Source: Chaenocephalus aceratus
Lineage: Eukaryota; Chordata; Actinopteri; Perciformes; Channichthyidae
Reading direction: 5' to 3'
Assembly (NCBI GenBank): GCA_023974075.1
Contig: CM043788.1
Location: 23,624,496 to 23,688,495 of the forward strand
Length of the DNA: 64,000 nucleotides
The notes under the pieces were generated by a model. It did not search any database. It had not been told where the DNA came from and saw nothing but the letters and a program-made list of their open reading frames with translations. Both the position numbers and the translations under genes were made by a program. This document shows positions 34,887 through 46,332 of this stretch, in pieces. Position 1 is the stretch's first letter. Every line of letters begins with the position of its first letter.

Positions 34887-36389
34887 TAAAGACAAGTTCT
34901 AAATGATGGCATTGCCCAGTACACAATCTGGCAACATTAAACTTGTTCTTAACTGTTAAACATGTGTGAAGCATTATTTATTTATTTATTTATTTATTTT
35001 ATTAGTTTAGAAACAAAAACAAATTATTCTAAAATAATAGTAATAATCAACTATTTGGTTACAAATCATAAATGATATTCAAAGTATTCCTTATTAGAAA
35101 GTGGTACTGAGAAAAGCTTAAAGTATTTGTTAAAACTGTGTGCTGCATTGGGCACTTACTTGTATTATCGTTTAATCAGCCCAAGGGTCCGAGGTGACGT
35201 CAACAAATGGTGTCGGGTTTTTAAAACTTCAAAACATGCAGCAATATAAGACCAAGAAAAACAGTTTACAATAGGGACCCTTGACATCATCAAATACTTT
35301 GCGTTAAGTCGATAAAAAATGCTTGAATTATCATTACAATTGCTAAAATGTCTTGCTCTAATTAATTGTTGCCGCTCTGAGGTTCATGCGTGTCTTTTTT
35401 ATTTTCTGCCCTTTTTAGATGATTTTTTCTAAGTGGTGCAGCTTTAGAGTATTTAACAGTGTGGTCAATTTGCATAATGGAAGGACATGCTTCATTAACT
35501 ATCAATAGATCTTTCTACCTCTGTAACCATGAAAATAAGCTCAAATTACTGAAGACTATGTATTCAAATGTGATGAGGTTAGCACTATGAAAAGAAAAGG
35601 GCAATTTCCTGTCTACCAATAGAGGGTAACATGTTTAATAAGTCCTTACAGTACCTTCAGTAGTGGAAAACAAGAAAGTCAGTCTTTTTAAATGATGTGA
35701 CAGCAGTCTGGAAAATACATTATTTAGCTATTATTACTGTTTCTCTCCCAGTAGACATCACTGTGTTTTATGTCTCATAAAACATATATATATATTTGTC
35801 ATAATTCAACCTGTCTCAGTGAGTGACAGTAGATACAAGTCTGGGAGCTGGTCTCTAATATACACCTTTTTAATGATCAATAAGTCTAAATATTAAGCTT
35901 AATGTACTGCTAAGAATAAATCATTGAATATTCAAAATATCCAACTGTTTGTTTTGATTCAAAATCCACTCATTATTGGCTGACATTTAAGTGCATACTT
36001 TTCTTGCACTATGCAAGACTGAAAAGTGATTTTTTTTGTCAATATTTTTTGCTAAATCGTGAGATGGATTAATCTAATTTATTTTCATAATCCTGGCATA
36101 AGGACAAGAAGTGAAGATTGGTCTTTATGAAGATAATAGTAATCACTGCAAAGGTCGCCTTTAGATGGGGAGTGCTGTTATATCATGGTTAATAACCACA
36201 TCTGTATTAAGTGACCCCAAACACATGCAAACTCAGATATTGTAATTTTAAGAGCAATATGTTGAAAATCCTTCTATTTCATATACAGTTCTAATAATCC
36301 ATAGGATTTACAGGACATTATGATTAGCAGTAAACTGATCCTGCTGTGATGTCCTTCTGTTTGTGAGACAATCTTTTATTTTTCTGCAG
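34887..36389 (+). other. lepr: Remainder of lepr intron 6
   Basis: AT-rich with a (TTTA)n run at about 34976-34999. Nothing else recognised. Confidence 0.4.
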
Positions 36390-36538
36390 TGAGACCGAGT
36401 CCTCCAGTCAACCTGTCACACATCCAGACCATTAAGGCAGAACTGATACTGCAGTGGGACGACCCCCCCCACTCTGATGCCGGTCGGCTGAGATACGAAG
36501 TCCGGCACTCTCCTAACACCACTCACCCGGCCTGGCAG
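36390..36538 (+). CDS. lepr: lepr exon 7: first cytokine-receptor module, second FnIII, N-half
   Basis: Entered in phase 1 and left in phase 0. Encodes RPSPPVNLSHIQTIKAELIL and LQWDDPPHSDAGRLRYEVRH. These are the proline-rich linker and B-C strands of a cytokine-receptor FnIII domain. Confidence 0.95.
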
Positions 36539-37554
36539 GTAACATTCAGCTTTGATACAATATGCACTTCTATCCAAGAAGTGATACCTTGCAAGAGTCT
36601 GCCACTGCACCCACTGAGTCATTTGATCTAAAAACATTTGTAGCTTTTGATAATAATAATAATCTTTCATAAAGGGTTCATAAGCATTTATTTTTTGCAA
36701 TGATTGTTCTTATTATAGGCTTTACATAATATATACATCCTCTGCAGCCACCAGTTATGAATTATAATTGCTTGTTAAGGTTGTCTGATTGGATGTGGTA
36801 CCAAAATGTCACTATTTTACTTTGAACAAAAAACAAAACTGCCTCAGTGATCAGCTTCATGCTTTCATTTTGTTTCAAACAGAATATATTTGGTGGAATT
36901 TGCAAAGTATGCAAGATAAGCTTCAGAAAGAGAAGATAAAAATACTGTGGATCTTGAAGAACTCATAGTCTATTGGTAAGGTTGTTAAAGAGAAACTTTC
37001 ACAAGTTAGTTTTAACCTTGAGTGAGTCATGCATACACATACTGAATTGCCTTTCACGCAGTGAACCGTTCCACTAACAAGACATTGTGTTTATGTAGTG
37101 CCTGTCGGCACGTCTGTGTTCAGCACAGTGGATCTTAGTGTTCAGCAGTGGATCATAGGCTCTATGATTCATCCAGCGGTCAGACTGTAGTTCTTCTGTT
37201 TAAGACTCAAATATACAATTAAAATAATATGTTCTCTCTTAACCCTCTATAAGAAGCTGTAGGTACCTCTTAAAGTAAGGTATAATGGTTGGAGAACTGT
37301 GTAGGAATGGCCATAATGTTTACATCTTATGATTTGGGAATCAACTTGAGTACCTTTCACTACCACACTAAACTGGCCTCCTTCGATTTCATCCCAACCT
37401 CAGTTCTTAAACATTAGACTTGAGCTGAATAGCTACATTTCATCAACGGAAATGTTCTCTTAGTTTTTCTCAAAGGACAACAATGTTTTGAGCTATTACA
37501 GCAGTTTTTTGTTTTAGCTTCAGTTTTAATTTACAATAATAACCCGGTGTGCAG
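36539..37554 (+). other. lepr: lepr intron 7, nothing recognised
   Basis: AT-rich, no repeat ends or conserved frame. Confidence 0.4.
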
Positions 37555-37696
37555 GTGGTGTCTGTATCAGAAGAGCCCAGGCTGTCTCTGGAGCTGAAGC
37601 CCGAACTGAACTACACCATCCAGGTCCGCTCCTCCAGCCTGGACAAGCCTCCATTGTGGAGTGAGTGGAGTGAACGTCACCACATCTACCTGTACT
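37555..37696 (+). CDS. lepr: lepr exon 8: first WSXWS box
   Basis: Encodes LELKPELNYTIQVRSSS followed by PLWSEWSERHHIYLY. WSEWS is the signature of the membrane-proximal FnIII of a cytokine-receptor module. Phase 0 in, phase 1 out. Confidence 0.97.
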
Positions 37697-38554
37697 GTAA
37701 GCACCATTTCCTTACCGCTAGATAGAGACATACAAGGTGATATTTTTGATCTTGTACTCTTGTTCAAACTGAAAGTGTTGTTGTATTATTACAGATGTTA
37801 GATGGGTTTTGTTGATTGTTGCAGGCAGCTTAATACATCTATGAATATTAAGTAGCTGACATCATTTTACAATTACAATACCTGTTTACATAAAAAACAT
37901 AGTCTTCGTTGTGTCACTCTTATCACATTGGTTGCTCTTTGTTAGTTTGCGTGTTGTTTCAGAACTGAAACAGCTGAACTGAGCTGAGAGGTTATCTGGG
38001 TATGTGTAGGCCCTTAAATCAGGATGTGAGATTTTCTTTTTTGTTTGCAAAGAGTTTGGCTAACTAACATTTTGAAACTGTCTGGTTCAACTGCTGCTAT
38101 CCAACACACACCCCTCACTGTGGTAGATTTCCACAAATGACCTCATTATCTCTCAGGAAGATTTATGTTAATGCTAAACTATTCAAAAACTCGTTCCAGT
38201 GTGGTCCACATCAATAGACTGTGAACCAGAGGATCTCTAGGCTAGTGACAAGCTACAAATCATGTGGGGTGACACAGTGTTGCTTTACCAATAGGTAAAT
38301 GCTAAACATGTGGCCAACAAGCCGAATATGAAGGTATTGAAAGGATGAATCTAAGAGTTGAGAAATTAGACCAAGATTTGTGTACACTTTGAATTATCTT
38401 TTCAATCAGAAACTATAAATAACTTGCACTGTTTGTTTTCTGCAATATCAAGCTGCTAATTAAAATGTGAACATCAGCAGACCAGTAGCTGGCAGCGCTA
38501 AGGGTTTGTCATTAGTGTGTGAGCATATCTGCTATAACTATTTTGTGTACATAT
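37697..38554 (+). other. lepr: lepr intron 8, left part
   Basis: Unique-looking AT-rich sequence up to the hAT insertion at 38555. Confidence 0.4.
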
Positions 38555-38989
38555 TAGGGCTGTCAAACGATTAACATTTTTAATCAGATTAATCACAGCT
38601 TAAAAATTTATTAATCATGATTAATCACCATTCGAACTATGTCCAAAATATGCCATTTCTTTATGTATATTGTTGTGGGAATGGAAAGATAAATGAAAGA
38701 AGGCGGATATATCCATTTAACATACAGTAAGTTTATTATAACATTGTTCTGTGTGTCAAAATGAAAGACAGCCCACACACCTATCAATCATCAAACCGTG
38801 GGGTCTTATTTCATTACGTGTTGATTTCTATCAACACGTAATGTTGTATCGATGAGATGTACTACAGCAAAAGTATTCTCCGTCGGGACTTCCTGCAACA
38901 ACATCACGCCGTTATCTTGATTCTGATTGGCCAGAAGACATTATCAAAGATGTTCTATTGAGAAGACGATCACTACGTGACAGAGAGGG

Positions 38990-39070
38990 GTCTGCCTGCA
39001 GACCTCCACTCTCAGGACAGTTCCGGTGCAGACCTCCACTCTCAGGACACCTCCACTCTCAGGACAGGAA
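38990..39070. repeat. Inverted-repeat arm with tandem CCTCCACTCTCAGGACA
   Basis: Three CCTCCACTCTCAGGACA units. The block is inverted almost perfectly at 40535-40615, where GTCCTGAGAGTGGAGG recurs. Confidence 0.85.
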
Positions 39071-39174
39071 GTGCACGCTAAGAATTCCAAAATAAAATCA
39101 CCACTATCAGTACAGTGCCACTTTCCAAACAGGAAATGCACGCAAATACAAAATAAAATCGGATCGTGACACTT

Positions 39175-39600
39175 ATATATACATATGTGTGTGTATATAT
39201 AGATATATATATATATATAATATATATAGATTATATATTATATATTATATATAGATATATATATATATATATATATAGATTATATATTTATATATATAAT
39301 ATATTATATATATAGATTATATATATATATATTATCTATATAGATATATAGATATATATAGATATATAGATTATATATATAGATTTAGATTAATATTATA
39401 GATTATATATATATATATATATAGTTATATATATATATATATAGATTATATATATATATATATATATAGATATATATATATAGATATATATATATATATA
39501 GATTATATATATATAGATAATATATATAGATATATATATAGATATATAGATATATATATATATCTATATATATATATATATATATATATATAGATTATAT
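39175..39600. repeat. TA-rich satellite-like tract
   Basis: About 425 bp of TA with frequent GATT, TAGA and CTATA interruptions. It is bracketed by direct repeats of about 80 bp (39097-39178 and 39623-39702) that share AGGAAATGCACGCAAATAC. Confidence 0.95.
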
Positions 39601-40534
39601 ACGGACACCTTGTATTGTTGTTACTATCAGTACAGCCAGCGCCACTATCCGAACAGGAAATGCACGCAAATACAAAATAAAATCGTACTGACACTTATTA
39701 TCTATATAGATATATATTTATTATTTATTTATATAAATACGACATCTTGTATTTTAGTTACACCCCTAGACAACAGTGGAAGGTTCGAGAAACAACCGTG
39801 TTTGCCGGGTGCACCGCGGCGGAGGTGGGGAGGTTCCAGCTGGGAACTTCCACCCCGCTGCGGGACCCGTGGGACCCCTGGACGGTGCGTCTTGGTCACG
39901 CTTCATATCGGCCGGCCCGGGAAGGAAGAGACACGCAGAGTGGGGGGAGTCCCCCACCCCAACGCAGCACACCCTCCCGGCCATCAGAGTCGAACCCGCA
40001 GTTCGGAGGAACCGACCGCCAGAGCACCGGCACTAGGCCGGGCCGGCGCGGAGGCCCTCCGACAGTGGGTCGCGTTTGCCATTCCATCAGTGAGAGGAGA
40101 GGAGAAAAATGCAACAAAAATGGTCAAAATCCATTAATATATGGATGAGTGTGGGGGGGGGGCTGGACACAGGCCGTGGGGGGACACCCGAGACCGGGCA
40201 AAGTCCCCGGTAGAAACCGGGTGAAATAGCCAAAAAAAATTAAAAATATTAAAACCGGGGAAAAGTGAAAAAAAGTGTCCGAAAATAGGCACTCGTGAGG
40301 CGGGCAGAGTCCCCTGTCAACTCCTGTTACATTCCTCCATGGTGTCATTTGAGCGAAACACTTTTACAAGAACCAGGCTGGGGGGTCAAAAGGGCTTGAC
40401 CAAAGCCGACCCAAAGTGCACGGTGGGCTGACTCATCACCTCCGTGATGAGTCTCCATTGTGATTTGAAAACTTCCATCAAACGAGTCCTTAGGTGGGCG
40501 GGGAAAAAAACGCGTCGGAATCGTCACTTCCTGT

Positions 40535-40615
40535 ACTGACAGTGGAGGTGTCCTGAGAGTGGAGGTCTGCACCGGAACTGTCCTGAGAGTGGAGGTCTGC
40601 AGGCAGACTCCCATG
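40535..40615. repeat. Second inverted-repeat arm (GTCCTGAGAGTGGAGG)
   Basis: Reverse complement of 38990-39070. Confidence 0.85.
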
Positions 40616-40938
40616 ATGTGACAAAAGTTTTCAAAACCGTTTCTCGTATTCGGTATCAGACAAGTGGCTACTGAAATCAATCGGTCTGTGCAATTTACTT
40701 GGTGTGAGTTGGCGGACTTTATTTTGCTTACTTTAACATCATTTTTCATGGTGGGGCTAAGCCATTTCATGGTATGGCTGTAGCCTACCCCAGCCATACC
40801 CTGGCGCTGCCACTGGTGGGATATATGGGGCGGGCCATTCTGCACATGCGTAGGCTATGCGTTAAATATTTTAAGGCAATTAATTAAAAAATTAATTACC
40901 GCCGTTAACGCGATAATTTTTACAGCATTAGCACATAT

Positions 40939-41530
40939 GCATGTGTATGCATTGCTGTTTACAGAGTGTTGCTCCTCTCTGTATCACATGAGGAAAGCTG
41001 ACCCTGTTTCCAAAACATGTCCTTGTGTCGGGTTTTAAAGTTTGCAACTCTGAGTAATTTCACCGAAACGAGCTTCAGAAACGTTACTTTACTGCAAATG
41101 AAATACTGAAAGGGATAGAAAAGCAGCAACGTTTTGGAAAGTATTTCAATAAGCACTGTTAGCAATGTGTCATTCATTTTGTTTTCCTTTTGTCTACATG
41201 AAGATGTTTTCTTAGGCTGCATCTGAGGAGGTGGTTGGAGGACAACTCTTTACGCAGGTTCCATACAGAAAAAGTTTTCAAAATCTCAGTTTTTTTACTT
41301 TTGTAGAAAAACATACATTTTAAAATGAAAATGAGTCAGGCAATTGTTCACTGAAGGGTTTTTGTTTTTCCTCTTCTTTGTTACGTTTGACATCCATTTG
41401 GCTTCTGGTTTTTAACTTTGAGATTTCAATGACATTTATATAATAAGAAATGTCATAAGAGAGATCCTGTTAATCACAAAAAGTAAAAAGAACAAACAAA
41501 CAATATCGTGATGTTTTTGTGTGTGTGCAG
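40939..41530 (+). other. lepr: lepr intron 8, right part
   Basis: No repeats or frames recognised; ends at GTGTGTGTGCAG. Confidence 0.4.
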
Positions 41531-41697
41531 CGGTGAGCTACATCCCTCAGACAGTTGTAGCACGGTCTGGGGAAAATGTCACGATGTATTGTGTCTTCAA
41601 CGACCACAGCATCAATGCCAGCACGGCCACATGGGTGCTCAACTTGAACCCCAATCAGGCGCTTAATCGTAGTCTGTACCATCCGCTCAACCAATGG
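41531..41697 (+). CDS. lepr: lepr exon 9: Ig-like domain, first half
   Basis: Encodes VSYIPQTVVARSGENVTMYC, then ATWVLNLNPNQALNRSLY. The cysteine and the tryptophan about a dozen residues later are the B- and C-strand marks of an Ig fold. An Ig domain between two receptor modules is a LEPR feature required for signalling but not for binding (family knowledge). Phase 1 in, 0 out. Confidence 0.95.
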
Positions 41698-41832
41698 GTA
41701 AGGAACAAATATTTTCCTTCAGGTTTTGTGTGTTTCTGGGAACATTTCTAACTAGTTTAATGACTTCCCTGTGTATTTTAAGAAAAGTCAATGTAAATTC
41801 CAATTATTTTTGTCTTTTCGTTCCCAAACCAG

Positions 41833-41935
41833 GTGAGCAAAATCACATTTCGTCCTTCAGAGACTCAGATGTATGCAGTGCTGCAGTGCAAGACTAAGAA
41901 CTGGACCCAGGCACAAAGCCGGATCTATGTAGAAG
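41833..41935 (+). CDS. lepr: lepr exon 10: Ig-like domain, second half
   Basis: Encodes VSKITFRPSETQMYAVLQCK and TKNWTQAQSRIYVE, ending in phase 1. It supplies the second Ig cysteine. The preceding intron is only 135 bp. Confidence 0.95.
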
Positions 41936-42084
41936 GTAAGCCTTTTTGCGTCTTCACATCAAAGGTGAATATTACAGAAAAGAGACTCCATCTTTAGAAA
42001 TCGTATATTTACAGTAGAATACATTGATGAGCGTTTCCTGTCGTGATTGTCAAACATCAACATATCCCCTCTGATCTTTTGAAG

Positions 42085-42328
42085 TTCCTGAAAGTCCCTG
42101 TGTGGACAAAGACAGGAAAGAGAGTGGTGACATGCCACAGAACAACAATGTGAACCAAAATAACCCCAGTACTCAGAGGCTACTTCAGGTGAAGTTTGTT
42201 ATTGTGTATTTCTCTGTGTGTGTCCTAGGAGCATACATCAAAATAAACTGTGAAACCAGTGGTGATATCGATGCTATGGAATGTAGCTGGACGAACACGC
42301 TGTACACTAACCCTAAAATCAGATACAG
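42085..42328 (+). CDS. lepr: lepr exon 11: start of leptin-binding module
   Basis: Reads through in one frame: PESPCVDKDRKESGD, an Asn-rich linker, a hydrophobic run VKFVIVYFSVCVLG, then IKINCETSGDIDAMECSWTN, matching the CETDG...CxW start of the leptin-binding module. Phase 1 in, 2 out fits both neighbours. A GT...AG stretch of 40 nt at 42189-42228 encodes the hydrophobic run, but removing it would break the frame. Confidence 0.9.
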
Positions 42329-43173
42329 GTAAGCAGGCAATTTACATTTTACAGTTACTGTCTCCATGGATGTTTGTGCAAGCTATGGCATTGTTAATGA
42401 AACATCTGAAGTCTGTGTGCTGAATCACACATTTCCTGGACAAAGTGTACCGGACATTTAAGTGAGTACAGCCATAAAATATGTGCCAAAGGATATCGGG
42501 AAGTTTATTTCCTAAGTAAACAATAAGTCAACAGCAGTAAGGCTTCTGGCCTTACAGAAACACTAGGTCTTTACACTTTTAACACAGAAAAACAATGAGG
42601 ACTGACAGAATGATGGATTGAGTGTTTCATAACTCTCTTGTACAACATGATTATGTACTCCGTTACCTCTAATTCTCCTGAATAGAGACTGAAAAAATAC
42701 CTCATTCCATCTGGACATTATTATTTTTAAATGAGAACAGTTGTAATTCCAAGTGTTGTGTACAATGTAGTTCTCATTTGCACAGTTATGTCACCAATCT
42801 TATGTGTGACTGCAAGTTAATTGCTAAGATCTGGGAATGCAGCAATATTGCTGAAAAAGTGTGTAGTTGAGGTGCGATCACTTTCAGTTTCCCTCCATGT
42901 TTTGATAACCTGGCTAATCTTTTCTCTTGCCTGAACATATAATCACTTCTCATTTGACTTGAATCCAGCAAAAGATGTCCTTCTCCAAGATCATAGCAAT
43001 TCCTTTGATGACTACAATGTCATCATATTCAATTAAAATTATGTTAAAAGCTACAGAAATTACTTTGAATTACCCATTAATCCGGGACTGACAAACTGTA
43101 TCATTGTCTTTTAAGCTATAATGATCAGTGTATTTTAGAAGTAATTTATACCTCTTTTTCTTACTCTCTTCAG
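42329..43173 (+). other. lepr: lepr intron 11, nothing recognised
   Basis: AT-rich, no repeat ends found. Confidence 0.4.
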
Positions 43174-43400
43174 GTGGGCTGACCTGCCGTGCGATGTGAT
43201 GGAGAAGAGGGAACAAATGGGGGAGGAAGTGGGGCAGACGGGGCCTCCTTGGCCTTCCTGCTTGCCGTGTCTTCGAACCATGAAGACAAAGTGCACCTTC
43301 CAGCCTCTGAGGATGAACTGCTACAAGCTATGGCTGGAGGTGCCCTCCCTGCTAGGGCCCATCAGATCTAAACCCATCTACCTCACACCCACAGATCATG
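43174..43400 (+). CDS. lepr: lepr exon 12: leptin-binding module, first FnIII
   Basis: Encodes WADLPCDVMEK, CLPCLRTMKTKCTFQPLRM and NCYKLWLEVPSLLGP, ending YLTPTDH. The cysteine pairs and the F/L-x-C-x-F-x-P pattern fit the first FnIII of the leptin-binding region. Phase 2 in, 1 out. Confidence 0.95.
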
Positions 43401-44389
43401 GTGAGCAAGATGTATTTGTGTGAGGAACATATCAAAATTAAAAAGAAGATAAAAGGGGGATTTAGTTGGATTTGAAAGTGTTTTAAGATAAAGTGGCACT
43501 CCTCCCACCTCAACATATTAGCAGGTTTACAGTATATCTGTCATTGTTTTTGTATCAATGACATACAAAGTTTTAACAAATTGCTTGAGACTTTGACCAA
43601 AGTAGAAACAGGGCATCTTTCTTGTCCATCAAACATGAGTTGCCTCTTGTCATTTATGATAATATCATATTTCAAAAATAAAAAAGCATGTGGAAATATC
43701 TACACAGTATTAGTTTTCTTCTGTTAAAGGTGGGGTAGGTAAGTTTCAGAAACCGGCTCGAGATACACTTTTTGTTATATTCCATGGAATGCTCTTAACA
43801 TCCCGATAGCAATGAATATCTTAAGTGCTTTGACAAAAAATCCATAAAAAAAATGTCATCTGTAGAAGCCGTAATACTGTAAAAAGTATTAGCCGGCCCT
43901 GCTAAACGGATTGGATGGCCTACCTGCCTGTCAGCCTTCCATCGGGGCACAAACTTATCACGTGCCCTCATTGGTCATGTGCGCGTTCGTGTGTGTTGGA
44001 GGAGGGGCTCTGTGAGGAAGTGGCAGATTTTCTCCGGTTGTGTATTTTCAAATTCTAGCGATCTCAAGCCGGTTTCTCAAACTTACCTACCCCACCTTTA
44101 AGTTTAGATATACTATAAAATAAATGTTGAAGGCAAAAATGTACTGCAGAGAAAAGCACTGCCACATTAAATATTCATACAGGAAACAGTTGTATGTTTG
44201 AAGAGAACATTTTAAATATTGAGGTCGTAGTAGTGCTTACTAGTTACAGAACAAAAATTGATTAACAGCATGAGATAAGAATGTAGAAATAAATATTTGT
44301 CAGGTTTTTTCATTACCTGCGATCATGTTTATTAGGTGTTCTGCAGCTGTAAGAGATTCACTCACTCTTCTATGCCATTACCCCTGCAG
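43401..44389 (+). other. lepr: lepr intron 12
   Basis: Contains one MITE (43724-44101) and otherwise unique sequence. Ends CCCCTGCAG. Confidence 0.5.
43724..44101. mobile_element. TTAA MITE (GGTGGGGTAGGTAAG ends)
   Basis: The 378-bp element has ends TTAAAGGTGGGGTAGGTAAG and its inverse CTTACCTACCCCACCTTTAA. The inversion extends through AAACCGGCT. TTAA lies at both borders. Confidence 0.9.
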
Positions 44390-44544
44390 TGAAACCCCAC
44401 ACCCCCATTAATGTTAAGGCAGTGACCCAGAGCAGTGGGGTCCTAAACGTCACATGGGAGCCTCCCTCTCTGCCCTCCGATGGGCTCCAGTGTCAGTTTC
44501 GGTACCAGTCGCCCTCCGCTGTCAGAGCACAGCCAGAGTGGAAG
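44390..44544 (+). CDS. lepr: lepr exon 13: leptin-binding module, second FnIII, N-half
   Basis: Encodes VKPHTPINVKAVTQSSGVLN, VTWEPPSLPSDGLQCQFRYQ, ending PEWK. VKP...P...L-x-V-x-W is the linker and B strand of the second FnIII, as in mammalian VKPLPPSSVKAE. Phase 1 in, 0 out. Confidence 0.97.
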
Positions 44545-45091
44545 GTAAGCTGGTCTGTTGGACTGTTTACCAACCTCAGGCTTCACATCTCATTATCTTT
44601 CCATAATGTTTTTCCCCCTGTAAGAAGGTAGTTTATCTTTCAAGAACTAGAAGTGAACCCTGTCTAGGACTCTGCCGGTAAATAAGTCTTAAAGGGGACC
44701 TATCATGCAAAATGCACTTTTAATGTCCTTCATACATAAATATGTATCCCCGGTGTGTAAGGGAACTCACAAAGTGTCAGAAAATAAAACCCTCTCTCTT
44801 TTCCTCCGTACCCAAATCTCTAAAAACGGGGGAACAACGGAGCTGATCCAGATTTGCGTCCGATATGACGTAATATCGGAAATGTGGGCTGGCTTTACAC
44901 CCATGGCCCTATCAGAAACAAGTGATTTGAAACATTGCCCGACTGTTTTGGACGTAATATGGTCTTTGTTTACATTAGCATCGCTAACACTCAGAGCTAA
45001 CCTGTACTGGAGAGAGCATGTGTAAAAAAAAGCAAATAAAAAAGGTACTCACCTTGTGGTAAACCCGCAAGAGAAAAAGCATTTGAGCTCC

Positions 45092-45680
45092 ATAGGCAAG
45101 GCAAGGCAAGGCAAGGCAAGGCAAGGCAAGGCAAGGCAAGGCAAGGCAAGGCAAGGCAATTTATATAGCACTTTTCAACACAAGGCAATTTAAAGTGCTT
45201 TACAAAAAATGAAAGACATTAAGAAAATGGCATTTAAAATCAGTCATTAAAAATAAAAGCTAATAAAATAAACATAAAAAGAAAAAATACATGGATAAAA
45301 GTTACAGTGCAGTCTAAGATATGAATAGTTCAATTAAAAGCAGCGACAAAAAGAAAAGTCTTCAGCCTGGATTTAAAAGTAGTAAGAGTTGCAGCGGACC
45401 TGCAGGTTTCTGGGAGTTTGTTCCAGATGTTTGGAGCTTAATAACTGAATGCTGCTTTACCATGTTTAGTTCTGACTCTGGGGACAGAAAGCTGACCAGT
45501 CCCTGAAGACCTGAGAGATCTGGATGGTTAATAATTTAGCAGGAGGTCAGAAATGTATTTTGGGCCTATATGTGACCTGTCCATACTGTTTCAGAAATAA
45601 TCCTTGATGTGGTTTGGAACATGTCATGGCGTTTAATCACGGCAGCATTTAGCTGCATCTGCCGGTAGAATTCTGAGCAG
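45092..45680 (-). repeat. (GGCAA)n run and LINE-like 3' region
   Basis: About 13 GGCAA units (45092-45158) run into AATTTATATAGCACTTTT, then a block (45200-45680) resembling an abundant fish retroelement 3' region. Short pentamer repeats next to such a tail mark a LINE-type 3' end on the minus strand. No RT block is present. Confidence 0.5.
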
Positions 45681-46332
45681 GCATTAGCTCTATGGAGCTA
45701 TTTCAGGGTCATAAGTTTTGATCATTCAAAAAAATACAATTTATTTGAAAGTTCAAGTTTTTATCCTGAACTTTGAAAAATACAATGATGTATTCAAAAT
45801 AAGTATTTGAAATAATTTTTCAGGTTGAATATTATTTTGATTCAGTTCAGCAATTTTTTTGAATAAAATATTTATTTTCAGATTTCACTTTTATACATAT
45901 TTTGATATTTGAATCCTTATTTTTTTCAGTTGCAGATTTTTCTTTTTCAGATTCAAAACCATTATTTTTTCAGTTTCAAATCCTGTTTTTTCAGGTTTCA
46001 CATTGCTTTTCACCTTAAGATCGTTTTTCACTTTCAGATCGTTTTTTTCCGCTTTCAGATCTTTTTTTTCCGCTTTTGGCCCTGATGTTGCTTGGGGGGC
46101 GGGGCTTAGCAAAGAGTAGTTTGGCTTCCTGAGTGACAGGCCTCCCTCTGTCATGTTGCCTTCATGGATGTTAGGTAGCGCGAGAAATATAACTCAATAC
46201 TTTCTATACACAATACTCCCGTGATTGGTGGTAAACAAAACTGATACCAGCGTCAAAGTTCCGTTAAGCGTGCTGTTGAGCATCGTAGTTGGCAAATATC
46301 AAGGTATAAGAGCAATAAACTGTGCAAGAATG

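Larger units (their letters stand above)
38555..40930. mobile_element. hAT-type element (TAGGGCTGTCAAACG end) with complex core
   Basis: The left tip TAGGGCTGTCAAACGATTAA and the right tip, read inward TAATGCTGTAAAAATTATCG, are imperfect inverted copies. They are flanked by near-identical octamers GTACATAT (38547-38554) and GCACATAT (40931-40938). The core holds inverted CCTCCACTCTCAGGACA blocks, a TA-rich tract and a GC-rich segment (39770-40330) with only spurious frames. Confidence 0.7.

Noticed and set aside
39610..40148. Overlapping GC-rich ORFs of 133 and 175 codons
   Set aside because: Open in several frames at once in a GC-rich block inside a hAT element, with low-complexity products.
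42189..42228. A real 40-nt intron
   Set aside because: Removal would shift the frame and lose the phase match with exon 12, and it is shorter than usual vertebrate introns. Kept as a finding only.
45891..46154. Minus-strand ORF with Lys/Glu repeats (coiled-coil-like)
   Set aside because: It is the translation of the TTTTCAG-type repeats in the arm of the foldback element, mirrored in the other arm.
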